From: an uncultured SAR86 cluster bacterium
GTDB taxonomy: Bacteria > Pseudomonadota > Gammaproteobacteria > Magnimaribacterales > D2472
NCBI GenBank assembly: GCA_902515775.1
Contig: CABXVU010000007.1
Location: forward strand, 1-64,000
Direction of reading: 5' to 3'
Length of the DNA stretch: 64,000 nucleotides
The translations under genes and the position numbers were made by a program. Below are positions 30,021 to 39,239 of this stretch, piece by piece (position 1 is the stretch's first letter; each line of letters starts with the position of its first letter). The notes below the pieces were generated by a model. The model worked only from the letters and a program-made list of their open reading frames with translations. It was not told the DNA's origin and did not search any database.

Positions 30021-31354
30021 TGTTTGACTTAATATTGAAGAATGGAACTCTTGTAAATGAGGGTAAAATTTTTGAATCAGATATTGCTATAAAAGGAAAT
30101 AGAATTGAAAAAATTGCAGTATCCATCGATGCAGAGACCAAAAAAGTTATTGATCTAAATGGTAAATACGTAATTCCCGGGCTAATAGATGATCAAGTTC
30201 ATTTTAGAGAGCCTGGTTTGACTCATAAAGGTGAAATTGCAACTGAGTCAAAGGCAGGTCTTGCAGGAGGAGTCACTAGCTTTTTTGAAATGCCTAATGT
30301 AAATCCAACCACAACAACGAATGAGAATTTAACAAAAAAATTTCAGTTAGCGAGTACAAAATCTGTTTCAAATTACTCGTTCCATTTGGGCGCAAGCAAT
30401 ACCAACATTGAAGAAATTAAAAGAGCAGATATTCACCAAGCCGCAGCATTAAAAGTATTTATGGGAGCATCAACCGGTCACATGCTAGTCGATGACTTAG
30501 ATGCATTGGATGACATTTTTCACTATTCTCCTCTGATAGTTGTCACTCATTGCGAGGATCAAAACACGGTTGAAAGAAATGAGCAATTATTTTATGAGAA
30601 ATACGGCGATGCGGTATCACCAGAACATCATCACCTTATTAGAGACGTTGAAAGTTGCTATTTATCTAGCTCTTTAGCGGTCAATTTAGCTAAAAAGTAT
30701 GATGCAGATCTTCATGTTTTTCATTTAACAACAGAAAAAGAAATGGAACATTTTTCTACAGGAGAGGCCGATCAAAAGAAAATCACAGCTGAGGTATGCG
30801 TTCATCATATGTACTTTAACGACTCCTATTATGCTGAGCTTGGTAACCAAATTAAGTGTAACCCTTCTATTAAACAAGAATCTGATAGACAAGCACTGAT
30901 CAAAGCACTTTTAGAAAATAAGATTGATATTATTGCTACAGACCACGCTCCTCATACTTGGGAAGAAAAAAACAAACCCTATCCTGAGGCGCCTGCTGGT
31001 TTGCCATTAGTTCAACATGGACTTCAAATTCTGATGGATTTTTATCATCAGGATATTCTTTCGCTTGAAACCATTGTAGAAAAGACAAGTCATAACGTAG
31101 CTAAGAGATTTCAGATCAAAGACAGAGGCTTTATTCGGGAGGGGTATTTTGCTGATTTGGCTGTTTTGGATCATGACAAGCTTTACGAAGTATCTAAAGA
31201 TAACATTTTGTACAAGTGTGGATGGTCTCCATTTGAAGGACACAATTTTAAATCTTCAATACATATGACAATTGTTAATGGCAATATTGCTTTTGAAGAT
31301 GGAATGTTAAGTGAGGATCTGCCTTTTGGGATGCAAATAGAATTTGACAGATAG
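30020..31354 (+). CDS. pyrC: Dihydroorotase (class I, amidohydrolase fold)
   Basis: The 444-residue amidohydrolase has DDQVHFREPG (first metal pair), a KVFMGASTGHM segment carrying the probable carboxylated lysine, the later metal/substrate histidines and ATDHAPHTWEEK. Length and motifs fit the longer class I dihydroorotases rather than the ~345-residue E. coli PyrC; allantoinase or hydantoinase are less likely alternatives. It is coupled to lysC and occupies the place where csrA usually lies before tRNA-Ser. Confidence 0.85.
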   Translation: MFDLILKNGTLVNEGKIFESDIAIKGNRIEKIAVSIDAETKKVIDLNGKYVIPGLIDDQVHFREPGLTHKGEIATESKAGLAGGVTSFFEMPNVNPTTTTNENLTKKFQLASTKSVSNYSFHLGASNTNIEEIKRADIHQAAALKVFMGASTGHMLVDDLDALDDIFHYSPLIVVTHCEDQNTVERNEQLFYEKYGDAVSPEHHHLIRDVESCYLSSSLAVNLAKKYDADLHVFHLTTEKEMEHFSTGEADQKKITAEVCVHHMYFNDSYYAELGNQIKCNPSIKQESDRQALIKALLENKIDIIATDHAPHTWEEKNKPYPEAPAGLPLVQHGLQILMDFYHQDILSLETIVEKTSHNVAKRFQIKDRGFIREGYFADLAVLDHDKLYEVSKDNILYKCGWSPFEGHNFKSSIHMTIVNGNIAFEDGMLSEDLPFGMQIEFDR

Positions 31355-31378
31355 TGTTATTTTAATATTTTAAAGCGT

Positions 31379-31384
31379 TATAAT
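31379..31384 (+). promoter_or_regulatory. -10 box for tRNA-Ser
   Basis: TATAAT lies 16 bases before the tRNA 5' end. The only good -35 nearby, TTGACA (31344-31349), is too far (29 bases). Hence the promoter call rests on the -10 alone. Confidence 0.35.
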
Positions 31385-31400
31385 TCTTGTCCAAAAAATC

Positions 31401-31490
31401 GGAGAGTTGGCTGAGTGGTCGAAAGCGCCTCCCTGCTAAGGAGGTATATGGGCAACTGTATCGAGGGTTCGAATCCCTCACTCTCCGCCA
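31401..31490 (+). tRNA. tRNA-Ser (GCU)
   Basis: A class II tRNA with acceptor GGAGAGT/ACTCTCC, anticodon stem CCTCC/GGAGG around CTGCTAA (anticodon GCT), a long variable arm, T arm GAGGGTTCGAATCCCTC, discriminator G and encoded CCA. Its position downstream of alaS-lysC is conserved in gammaproteobacteria. Confidence 0.97.
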
Positions 31491-31493
31491 GCT

Positions 31494-32027
31494 TTATATA
31501 TCTTTTTCCATTCGAACCATTGGCACCGTTTTGCTAGAACTGGCCGTATAAAGAACATTCTCGATTGGCTTATATCCATTATTTTCATAAAGAGGTATTC
31601 CGGATTGAGTAGCCATAAGCTCACACTTTTTAAAACCAAGATTTTTTGCAGCCTCCTCGCCCAAATTCATTACCAATGAACCAACGCCTTTTCTTATCCA
31701 TTCAGGATGAGTATACATTGCTCTTATGCGAGCAGAATCTTCTTTAGGATCTAGAAATTGATCATCTCTGTTCGGTGTATGATTGCCACCAAATAAAGTT
31801 TCTCTATTACTCCATCCCCCACACCCAACAAATATATCTTTGCTGAAGATCATGAAATAGGTCTTATCTTTTATCAGCTGATCATCCAAACCCATGCTGT
31901 CAAAAGATGCTTCTAATTGATCTTTTGTTAGGAGGGGTCCAAGAAGTTGATTGATAGATTGTTTCATTAATTTTTCAATGGCAGGAATATCATCAAAAGT
32001 TGCGATTCTGTGAGTAAACTCATTCAT
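31494..32027 (-). CDS. GNAT-family N-acetyltransferase
   Basis: The 177-residue protein has a GNAT fold, with the acetyl-CoA pyrophosphate loop in HPEWIRKGVGSLVMN and the C-terminal YENNGYKPIE strand. Target unknown. The stop lies 3 bases from the convergent tRNA-Ser. Confidence 0.8.
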   Translation of the reverse strand: MNEFTHRIATFDDIPAIEKLMKQSINQLLGPLLTKDQLEASFDSMGLDDQLIKDKTYFMIFSKDIFVGCGGWSNRETLFGGNHTPNRDDQFLDPKEDSARIRAMYTHPEWIRKGVGSLVMNLGEEAAKNLGFKKCELMATQSGIPLYENNGYKPIENVLYTASSSKTVPMVRMEKDI

Positions 32028-32105
32028 TTTTCTGTATTTTAATCCCCATGATTATTATAGTAACTGTTAGAATCTTTTATTAAATTTCTCCTATTTTTAA
32101 ATTAT

Positions 32106-33413
32106 ATGAGCCGATCAATCTCTGAGAATCCTGCATCTGCATTTGACGATACGCTTGAAGATATTTTGGAGTTACTTGAAGAGGATTCTCAGCATTTTAT
32201 CTATCTTACCGGCGCAGCTGGTACAGGTAAAACAACACTAATTGAGCGTGTTAAGGATGAGTGCTTGTTAAAAAAAATGGTTGTCGCTCCCACTGGAGTT
32301 GCGGCATTAAATATTGGTGGCAGTACGATCAATTCCGCGTTCAGGATTGGGTTTGATACTTTTCCACTCATTCAAGAATCAAAAGATCCACGCTTTAAAA
32401 AGTTATTAAAAAATCTAGAATTATTAATTATTGATGAAATTTCTATGGTTCGAGCGCCTATGCTTGATGCTATCTCTGAAACTCTTCAAATACATCGTAA
32501 TTCATCCAAACCATTTGGGGGCATTCATGTGCTTGCATGTGGTGATTTATTTCAGCTTCCGCCAGTAGTAAAAGAGAATGAGGAAAGTGCAATTTTTGAA
32601 AGATACGGATCTGTTTATTTTTTTAGTGCTGATAATTTTCAAGCTATTGAGAAACCCTTATTTTTTGAACTTGTAAGCTCTTTTAGACAACAGGACGATA
32701 AAGAGTTTTACAACCTGCTAAATAATGTTCGACTTGGAAAAAATCTTGAAAGTTCAATTAATATGATTAACAAGACTTGTCACAATCCAGAATTTGATAC
32801 TGAGTCATCCCTAATTATTACTTCAAGAAAATATCGAGCTGAACAAATTAATGATGAGATGTTAAACAGAATCGATGGAACTACGACTGCTGTCAAATCA
32901 AAAGAGCAGGGCGAATTAAATGAAAATGATTTACCTGCTCCCAGAGAACTCCGCGTAAAAGAGGATGCTAAAGTAATGTTTATTAAAAATGATCCAGAGG
33001 GTAGATGGGTCAATGGAACTATTGGAGTTGTAATTGATTGCTCAGATAAAAGTAAAAAAGTGATTAAGGTCAAAGTTGGTAAAGAGGTATTTAAAGTTAA
33101 ACGAGAAGCATGGAACAAAGTACGTTATGTCTACGATGAATATAATGATGAAATGGAAGAGGAGGTAGTTTCTTCTTTTAAGCAGTTCCCCCTTAAATTA
33201 GGTTGGGCAGTAACCATACACAAGGCTCAAGGCCTCACTTTGGATAGTTGTTCAGTGGATTTGGGTGAGGGAGCTTTTGCCACTGGGCAGGCCTATGTTG
33301 CACTGAGTCGTTGCAAAACATTAGATTCTTTAAATTTATATCGTGAGTTAAAGGTTCAAGATGCTCTTGTTGATCCAGATATTCAAGATTTTCATGCAGA
33401 ACACTTTGGATAG
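32106..33413 (+). CDS. PIF1/RecD-like superfamily 1 helicase
   Basis: The 435-residue protein has Walker A (TGAAGTGKTT, ~35-44), an APTGVAALNIGGSTINSAFRI block typical of PIF1, a DEISM Walker B (IIDEISMVRAPMLDAI), a GDLFQLPPV motif and C-terminal WAVTIHKAQGLTLDS...QAYVALSRC. These are the motifs of bacterial PIF1/RecD2-type 5'-3' helicases. A role at G-quadruplexes or stalled forks is inferred from the family. It appears monocistronic. Confidence 0.85.
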   Translation: MSRSISENPASAFDDTLEDILELLEEDSQHFIYLTGAAGTGKTTLIERVKDECLLKKMVVAPTGVAALNIGGSTINSAFRIGFDTFPLIQESKDPRFKKLLKNLELLIIDEISMVRAPMLDAISETLQIHRNSSKPFGGIHVLACGDLFQLPPVVKENEESAIFERYGSVYFFSADNFQAIEKPLFFELVSSFRQQDDKEFYNLLNNVRLGKNLESSINMINKTCHNPEFDTESSLIITSRKYRAEQINDEMLNRIDGTTTAVKSKEQGELNENDLPAPRELRVKEDAKVMFIKNDPEGRWVNGTIGVVIDCSDKSKKVIKVKVGKEVFKVKREAWNKVRYVYDEYNDEMEEEVVSSFKQFPLKLGWAVTIHKAQGLTLDSCSVDLGEGAFATGQAYVALSRCKTLDSLNLYRELKVQDALVDPDIQDFHAEHFG

Positions 33414-33447
33414 CTCTAAAATAATAATTAAATCTTAAAATCATCCT

Positions 33448-34791
33448 ATGGAAAACTTTATAAATGATCTTGCTGGGTTTGTATGGACATGGAACGTTCC
33501 AATACTCGTTGGTTCAGGAATCTTCTTCTTAATTTATTCTAAGTTAACTCCCTTTAAATATTTAAAACATTCTTTTGAGTTGATTTTAGGAAAGCACTCA
33601 AAAAAAGATGATGTTGGCGAGGTTACTCATTTTCAAGCTTTAACTACTGCTTTATCAGGAACCATTGGACTGGGCAATATTGCGGGCGTGGCTATTGCGA
33701 TTCAACTTGCTGGACCAGGCGCAATTTTTTGGATGTGGCTTACAGCAGTTATTGGCATAGCAACAAAATTTTTTACCTGTACTTTATCAGTAATGTATCG
33801 CGATGTTGAAGAGGATGGGACAGTTCGAGGCGGACCCATGTATGTTATTAAAAATGCACTTCCTTCCTCAATGATACCCCTGGCTTATTTTTTTGCAGCT
33901 GCAGGTTTAATAGGCGCTTTACCAGGTTTCCAGAGCAATCAGCTGGTACAAATAATGGGTGATTTGCCAATATTTCAGTTTGAAAACTTTAATCTAATAG
34001 CAGGAATAATTTTAGCTGGAGTAACGGGAGCAATTATTCTTGGAGGGCTCATAAGAATTGCAAAAGTTTCAGAGTGGCTTGTTCCATTAATGAGTGTTTT
34101 ATATTTTGGTTCAGTATTATTTGCCTTGATGCTTAATTTAGATTCTATTTTTCCAGCATTCAAAATAATAATTGAAGATGCTTTTACTGGATCTGCAGTG
34201 GCTGGTGGCAGTGTCATCGCTGTAATTATCATGGGAGTAAGAAGAGGCGCCCACTCAAATGAAGCAGGAATAGGCACCGAAACACTAGTTCATGGTTCAG
34301 CGAAAACATCTGATCCAGTGAAACAAGGATTGGTTGCTATGCTTGGACCTATTTTTGATACATTAATAATGTGTACATCTACAGCATTATTAATCATCAT
34401 CTCAGGCGTTTGGCTGGAATCAGATTCAACTGGCGTCACTTTAACCGCAGAAGCATTTAGCGCTCTTCTTGGGCCCTTAGGCTATGCAGTTTTATTTATA
34501 TGTGTGGTGAGTTTTGGAGCTAGTACCATCTTTACATATTCATTTTATGGTTCGGCGTGCTCGCAATTTTTATTTGGCAAAAAAGGAGTAAAAATCTATC
34601 AATGGGTAATTATATTATTTGTAGTTGTCTTTGCCGTTATTCCCATTGAGGCGGCTATCAACATTATTGATATATCCTTTGCGTTGATGGCTATACCTAC
34701 ACTGATTTCGTCAGTTTGGCTTGCACCAAAAGTTATTGAGAAGGCTAGAGAGTATTTCGCAAAATTAGAAAAGATGCCTATAAATAATTAA
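33448..34791 (+). CDS. AGCS-family sodium:alanine/glycine symporter
   Basis: The 447-residue integral membrane protein has about 10-11 hydrophobic helices and the AGCS signature region (ALSGTIGLGNIAGVAIAIQLAGPGAIFWMW) plus GGPMYVIKNALP and GVRRGAHSNEAGIGTETLVHG. It would import alanine or glycine with Na+ across the inner membrane. It is convergent with the next gene, 1 base apart. Confidence 0.9.
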   Translation: MENFINDLAGFVWTWNVPILVGSGIFFLIYSKLTPFKYLKHSFELILGKHSKKDDVGEVTHFQALTTALSGTIGLGNIAGVAIAIQLAGPGAIFWMWLTAVIGIATKFFTCTLSVMYRDVEEDGTVRGGPMYVIKNALPSSMIPLAYFFAAAGLIGALPGFQSNQLVQIMGDLPIFQFENFNLIAGIILAGVTGAIILGGLIRIAKVSEWLVPLMSVLYFGSVLFALMLNLDSIFPAFKIIIEDAFTGSAVAGGSVIAVIIMGVRRGAHSNEAGIGTETLVHGSAKTSDPVKQGLVAMLGPIFDTLIMCTSTALLIIISGVWLESDSTGVTLTAEAFSALLGPLGYAVLFICVVSFGASTIFTYSFYGSACSQFLFGKKGVKIYQWVIILFVVVFAVIPIEAAINIIDISFALMAIPTLISSVWLAPKVIEKAREYFAKLEKMPINN

Positions 34792-34792
34792 T

Positions 34793-36388
34793 TTATACAT
34801 CTTTAAGTATTTCTCTGGCAGCATTTTTCCCTGGTAGACCTGTTACTCCACCACCCGGATGTGTTCCAGAACCACACATATACAAAGATTTTAATGGACC
34901 TCTGTAGTCTCCAAAATTCATTAATGGTCTCGCAGCCCACATTTGATCGAGAGACATTTGTCCATGCATAATATCTCCACCAATGAGTCCAAATTTTTCT
35001 TCTAAATCAAGTGGTGACAAAATCATCATTCCTAAAATTGATTCCCTAAAATTTGGGGCATGCTTTGTTACAGTTTCAATAATAGTATCTGCCGCAGCCA
35101 ATCTATGATCATGCCAAGAACTTCCATCTGGCATAGTGGGAGAAAATTGCTGACAAAATAAAGATGCTACATGCTTTCCATCTGGCGCAAGAGTATTGTC
35201 TATGGTTGAGGGTATTAACATCTCTACAATTGGTGCTGAAGACCAGCCCTGCGACTTAGCATCAATGTAAGCCTTGTCCATATAATCTAATGTTGGGGCT
35301 ATTACGATGCCGCTTTGATGATGTTCGGCCACTTCTTTACCAGGCAATACAGAAAAATCTGGCAATTCAGCAAGGGCAACATTCATTCTAAAAGTTCCAG
35401 ATCCACACTTATATCCATCCATGCCACGATTAAATTCTGGCTCTAGCTCATCCTCAGAAATTAATTTTTTATAAAGTAATTTTGGATTCAGATTAGAAAT
35501 TATTTTATTAGCTACGATCGAGCTTCCGTCCTCAAGCTCAATACCGACAGCTGCATTATCTTTAACTAATACTTTGTTTACAGGGGCATCTGTAAAAATC
35601 TTAACTCCCATATTTTTACAGGCTTTTTCCATAGCTTGAGTAATCGCACCCATGCCTCCAATAGCATGACCCCATACTCCTTTTTCTCCATCAATTTCAC
35701 CAAATACGTGATGCAATAAAACATAAGCAGAACCTGGGGTATCTGGACTTGCAAAATTACCAACTGTTGAATCAAATCCAAATGCAGCTTTTATATGCTC
35801 ATTTTCAAACCATGAATCAAGAAATGATCGAGCACTTTTGGTAAAAAGATCATAAACATCTCTGTGTACTTGATTTCCCTTAGTTGCAATTGGCCAAAGC
35901 TGCAATGCTGCGCCTAGCACAGCCTTTATCCCTTTTTTTGGATTAGGAGGTGTCTTAACTGAGATATCTCTAAGAACGTCAGCAACGGCTTCAATTCGAC
36001 CATAGTATTCAGGTAATCTAGCCGCATCTTTTTCAGAAAATTTTTTAAACTCCTCCTGTGTTCTCTCTAATCCTCCGCCTAGTTTTAGATATGTTTTATC
36101 GTCTATTGGTAGAAAATTAGAAATTGGACGCTTCACAATTTTTAAACCATATTCTTTGAGTTTCATTTCTTTGATAATTTCTGGATTTAGTAAACTTACT
36201 GTGTAACTTGCAACAGAATTTTTAAACCCAGGATGAAATTCTTCAGTAACTGCAGCACCTCCTATAATCGATCTTCTTTCAAAGATATTTACTTTCAAGC
36301 CTTTTGATGCCAGATAATATGCGCAGACTAGACCGTTGTGTCCACCTCCAATAATAATTGCATCCGTTGAATTTTGAGTGTTTGGCAT
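34793..36388 (-). CDS. FAD-dependent oxidoreductase, PYROXD2 / phytoene-desaturase-like
   Basis: The 531-residue protein opens with an FAD-binding IIGGGHNGLVCAYYLASKG (residues ~11-29) and closes with LYMCGSGTHPGGGVTGLPGKNAA, features of the PYROXD2-like branch of phytoene-desaturase-related amine oxidases. No carotenoid genes (crtB, crtE) are nearby, so carotenoid desaturation is not supported. Substrate unknown. It is transcribed alone. Confidence 0.75.
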   Translation of the reverse strand: MPNTQNSTDAIIIGGGHNGLVCAYYLASKGLKVNIFERRSIIGGAAVTEEFHPGFKNSVASYTVSLLNPEIIKEMKLKEYGLKIVKRPISNFLPIDDKTYLKLGGGLERTQEEFKKFSEKDAARLPEYYGRIEAVADVLRDISVKTPPNPKKGIKAVLGAALQLWPIATKGNQVHRDVYDLFTKSARSFLDSWFENEHIKAAFGFDSTVGNFASPDTPGSAYVLLHHVFGEIDGEKGVWGHAIGGMGAITQAMEKACKNMGVKIFTDAPVNKVLVKDNAAVGIELEDGSSIVANKIISNLNPKLLYKKLISEDELEPEFNRGMDGYKCGSGTFRMNVALAELPDFSVLPGKEVAEHHQSGIVIAPTLDYMDKAYIDAKSQGWSSAPIVEMLIPSTIDNTLAPDGKHVASLFCQQFSPTMPDGSSWHDHRLAAADTIIETVTKHAPNFRESILGMMILSPLDLEEKFGLIGGDIMHGQMSLDQMWAARPLMNFGDYRGPLKSLYMCGSGTHPGGGVTGLPGKNAAREILKDV

Positions 36389-36474
36389 GAGCTCATTATA
36401 CCTTCCAATGAATTATAGATATAAATAATGTATATTGAGTTAGTGAAAAATTTTTTGCATGGGGTAAAAATATT

Positions 36475-37290
36475 ATGAAAATAAAATTAAAACTAGCAGC
36501 GCTTGCTATACCTTTTTTGTTTGTAGCTTCATGCTCTGACTCAAATAATGTTCAGGAATCAAAAATTACTTGGGATGCAACAAACTACAATTTTTATAAT
36601 GAATTTATGCAGTGCACAGCTGGAGAGGATTATAGCCAAAAAGCGCTTGATGAGATGATTGATTCATGGAGAGGACTAGGGTTGTCAGAGTCTTTGCTCG
36701 GTGCATGGGGTTATGTTTCAGTATCTCCAAATGAAAGCTCCTTCAATAATTATTGGGAGCTAAGTTGGTCTTCAAAAGAAGAGGCTGATTCAGCATGGCA
36801 AGAATGGGCAACCAGTGAAGACGCTATGGCTTGGACTGAGCAGACTTCTTCTGTGCTTCAATGTGATGGCGATAATAGAGACGGATATGAGTTTACTTTC
36901 TTATATGATCCATATGCTTTTGGAGATTCTCCAGAGGATGGATCTTTTGGTGCGTCGTTCAGTCCATGCACACTAAATGAGGGCATGGGTCAAGAAGATC
37001 TTGTTAATGCAATTATTAGTTACAATGCATGGTTAGATGGTATTGATCAATCTGAAGTAAAAGGTTTTTATGCTTATGGAGTTTATATTCCTGAAGATAA
37101 GACTGCTGATGAAGATTTTTGGTTTGGAAACTTTCATGAAAATCTTGAAACTATGAAAGAAGGTAGTGAATTATGGGAAGCTACAGGCGGTGATGCTAAA
37201 GCTGAATTAGAATCAGTAAGCACATGTGGAGAGCCCGAGATTTCTAATGGTCAAGTATTTCTTGATCCAACTAAACCAGAATTTTCATAA
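36475..37290 (+). CDS. Lipoprotein with an internal duplication, function unknown
   Basis: The 271-residue protein has a lipoprotein signal peptide with lipobox VASC (Cys ~20). The mature part is acidic and Trp/Tyr-rich and contains two related ~95-residue units. Each begins with a Cys-containing turn (QCTAGEDYSQ; PCTLNEGMGQ), continues with a helix, a WGYVSVSP / YAYGVYIP strand, an F/Y-W segment and a second helix, and ends near another Cys (LQCDGD; STCGEP). The pattern suggests a fused pair of ferredoxin-like (dimeric alpha/beta-barrel) units held by disulfides. I do not recognise a named family. Confidence 0.65.
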   Translation: MKIKLKLAALAIPFLFVASCSDSNNVQESKITWDATNYNFYNEFMQCTAGEDYSQKALDEMIDSWRGLGLSESLLGAWGYVSVSPNESSFNNYWELSWSSKEEADSAWQEWATSEDAMAWTEQTSSVLQCDGDNRDGYEFTFLYDPYAFGDSPEDGSFGASFSPCTLNEGMGQEDLVNAIISYNAWLDGIDQSEVKGFYAYGVYIPEDKTADEDFWFGNFHENLETMKEGSELWEATGGDAKAELESVSTCGEPEISNGQVFLDPTKPEFS

Positions 37291-37333
37291 TTAATAATCC
37301 TAGTAAATAATGGTTTCGTTTGCAGCTGTTATT

Positions 37334-38632
37334 TTATGGAGAAACTGGTCTTAAATTATTAAAAATTTCTAAATCTTCAAATTCTTTGAACATAGTTTGT
37401 GAGATTGAAACTAATGATTGATGCTTTCCGTTAGCATCTATTTTTTCTTCTAAGATGCACCCAGAGTCAAATAATTTAGACCTAACTGGAGCTTGAAATG
37501 GAGAAAATTCAACCCAGCCGCTTAAAATATTTCCAAAAAGTCTTTCAGATATTAAATCTTTTAATTCTTCAAGACCCTCACCTGTTTCACTAGAAATTTT
37601 ATGTTCAGGATACAAATTATTTGCTGGCCATATATCTTCATTTTCAATTAAATCAACTTTATTTAAAGCTCTAATTTGAGGTATCGAAGTCACGCCTAAA
37701 TCTTTCAAAATTACATCGACTTCTTTAATTTTATAATCCCTGTTTGAATCTGAAGCATCAACAACATGAATCAAAAGATCTGCTGAAGCTAAATCATCTA
37801 GCGTTGCTTTGAATGACTCAACTAACTTGGTTGGAAGATTAGATATGAATCCGACTGTATCAGAAAAAAGTACTGTATCAATTGTTTTTAATTTAAAGTT
37901 TGCACGCCTAGTTGTTGTATCTAATGTCGCAAATAATTTATCTTCTGCCTCTAAGCCTCCTTCAGTTAATAAATTAAATAACGAGGTTTTTCCTGCATTC
38001 GTGTAACCCACCAGTGCTACTAACTTGTTGTTATTTTTTTTTCTTGAGTATCTATTAAGGTTCTTTTGATTATGTTGTTTATTTAATCTTTTTTTAAGTT
38101 GTTTAATTCTATTACCAATTAATCTTCTGTCGGTTTCAAGCTGTGTCTCTCCAGGACCCCTCAACCCAATTCCACCTTTTTGCCTCTCAAGATGGCTCCA
38201 CCCTCTTACCAATCTCGTTGATAGAAAACTGAGCTGAGCAAGTTCCACTTGTAATTTTCCAATATCACTTTGTGCTCTGGCAGCAAAAATATCTAAGATA
38301 AGCCCGGTTCTATCAAGCACTCTTGCACAAAGAAGTTTTTCTAAATTTCTTTCTTGAGAAGGAGAAAGTTCACAATCTAAGACGATTAGCTTAATTTTTT
38401 CCGACTCTACAAGATTTTTAAGCTCGTCAGTTTTTCCCTTAGTGAGAAAATGATTGGCAGAAACAAATTTTTGTTTTGAAAAAATATGATGCTCAACTTT
38501 CAATCCAGATGAAGAAGCTAGTTGAAGAAATTCCTCAGAATTGAAATGCTCAGTATTATCTTGATTTGAACTCAGTAAATCTATCGAGACAATAATCGAT
38601 CTGAGATCTTCCGGTGCTAAAGTTTTATCCAA
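37334..38632 (-). CDS. hflX: GTPase HflX
   Basis: The 432-residue ribosome-associated GTPase has the HflX N-terminal domain, the GIGLRGPGETQLETDRR linker motif, G1 GYTNAGKTSL, G3 DTVGFI and G4 NKVD. HflX splits stalled or stressed ribosomes. In many gammaproteobacteria it follows hfq; here it stands alone. Confidence 0.92.
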   Translation of the reverse strand: MDKTLAPEDLRSIIVSIDLLSSNQDNTEHFNSEEFLQLASSSGLKVEHHIFSKQKFVSANHFLTKGKTDELKNLVESEKIKLIVLDCELSPSQERNLEKLLCARVLDRTGLILDIFAARAQSDIGKLQVELAQLSFLSTRLVRGWSHLERQKGGIGLRGPGETQLETDRRLIGNRIKQLKKRLNKQHNQKNLNRYSRKKNNNKLVALVGYTNAGKTSLFNLLTEGGLEAEDKLFATLDTTTRRANFKLKTIDTVLFSDTVGFISNLPTKLVESFKATLDDLASADLLIHVVDASDSNRDYKIKEVDVILKDLGVTSIPQIRALNKVDLIENEDIWPANNLYPEHKISSETGEGLEELKDLISERLFGNILSGWVEFSPFQAPVRSKLFDSGCILEEKIDANGKHQSLVSISQTMFKEFEDLEIFNNLRPVSP

Positions 38633-38759
38633 ATGCTAAGATTAAATTATTTAATAAAAAAATACATTGTACGAAATATGATCTTAAAAACATAACTTTA
38701 AGTTTGCATATTTAGCTTTATTTATTCACAATTCTTTCTTTTAAATTATCATAAAAATT

Positions 38760-39233
38760 ATGAAAGATTTATTTCCATATGTTGGCGAGCCAGTAACAGT
38801 AACCAAAGATATGTGTGATTTTAATGGGCATATGAATGTTAATTATATAAAAAAAGTTTTTGAGCAGGGATGGGATTTCGTAAACACAGACTTTGGTTTT
38901 AATGAGGATTATTTTAACGAGGGTTTTTCTAGTTTCACTTTAGAGGACAACTATAGATTTAAAAAAGAATTCCTTCTAGATGATAAGATTTTTCCTAAAT
39001 TTAGACTGTTGAATGTAAATGAAAAACTTTATCATTTAATTGGAGCCTTATTTGATAAAGAGGGTATTATCTCAGCAATGCATGAAACCGTAGAAGGTCA
39101 TGTTGATATGAATTTACGAAAAATTGCTCCAATGTCTCAAGAAAAACTTTCAAAGGTGTTAGCTATAAAAAAAGAACATGATCTAGCTGGCCCAATACCC
39201 TATGAAATACGATTAAATATAAGAGATTTATAA
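38760..39233 (+). CDS. Hotdog-fold acyl-CoA thioesterase-like protein
   Basis: The 157-residue protein contains DMCDFNGHMNVNYIKKVFEQG, the 4HBT/YbgC-type active-site helix with Asp, His and Asn, followed by the FTLEDNYRFKKEFLLDDKI strand pattern. Members cleave acyl-CoA thioesters. Substrate unknown. It is 6 bases before the SDR, so these two are probably co-transcribed. Confidence 0.75.
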   Translation: MKDLFPYVGEPVTVTKDMCDFNGHMNVNYIKKVFEQGWDFVNTDFGFNEDYFNEGFSSFTLEDNYRFKKEFLLDDKIFPKFRLLNVNEKLYHLIGALFDKEGIISAMHETVEGHVDMNLRKIAPMSQEKLSKVLAIKKEHDLAGPIPYEIRLNIRDL

Positions 39234-39239
39234 AAAAAC

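Noticed and set aside
34793..36388. Carotenoid (phytoene) desaturase
   Set aside because: The motifs fit the PYROXD2-like branch, and no carotenoid synthesis genes are nearby.
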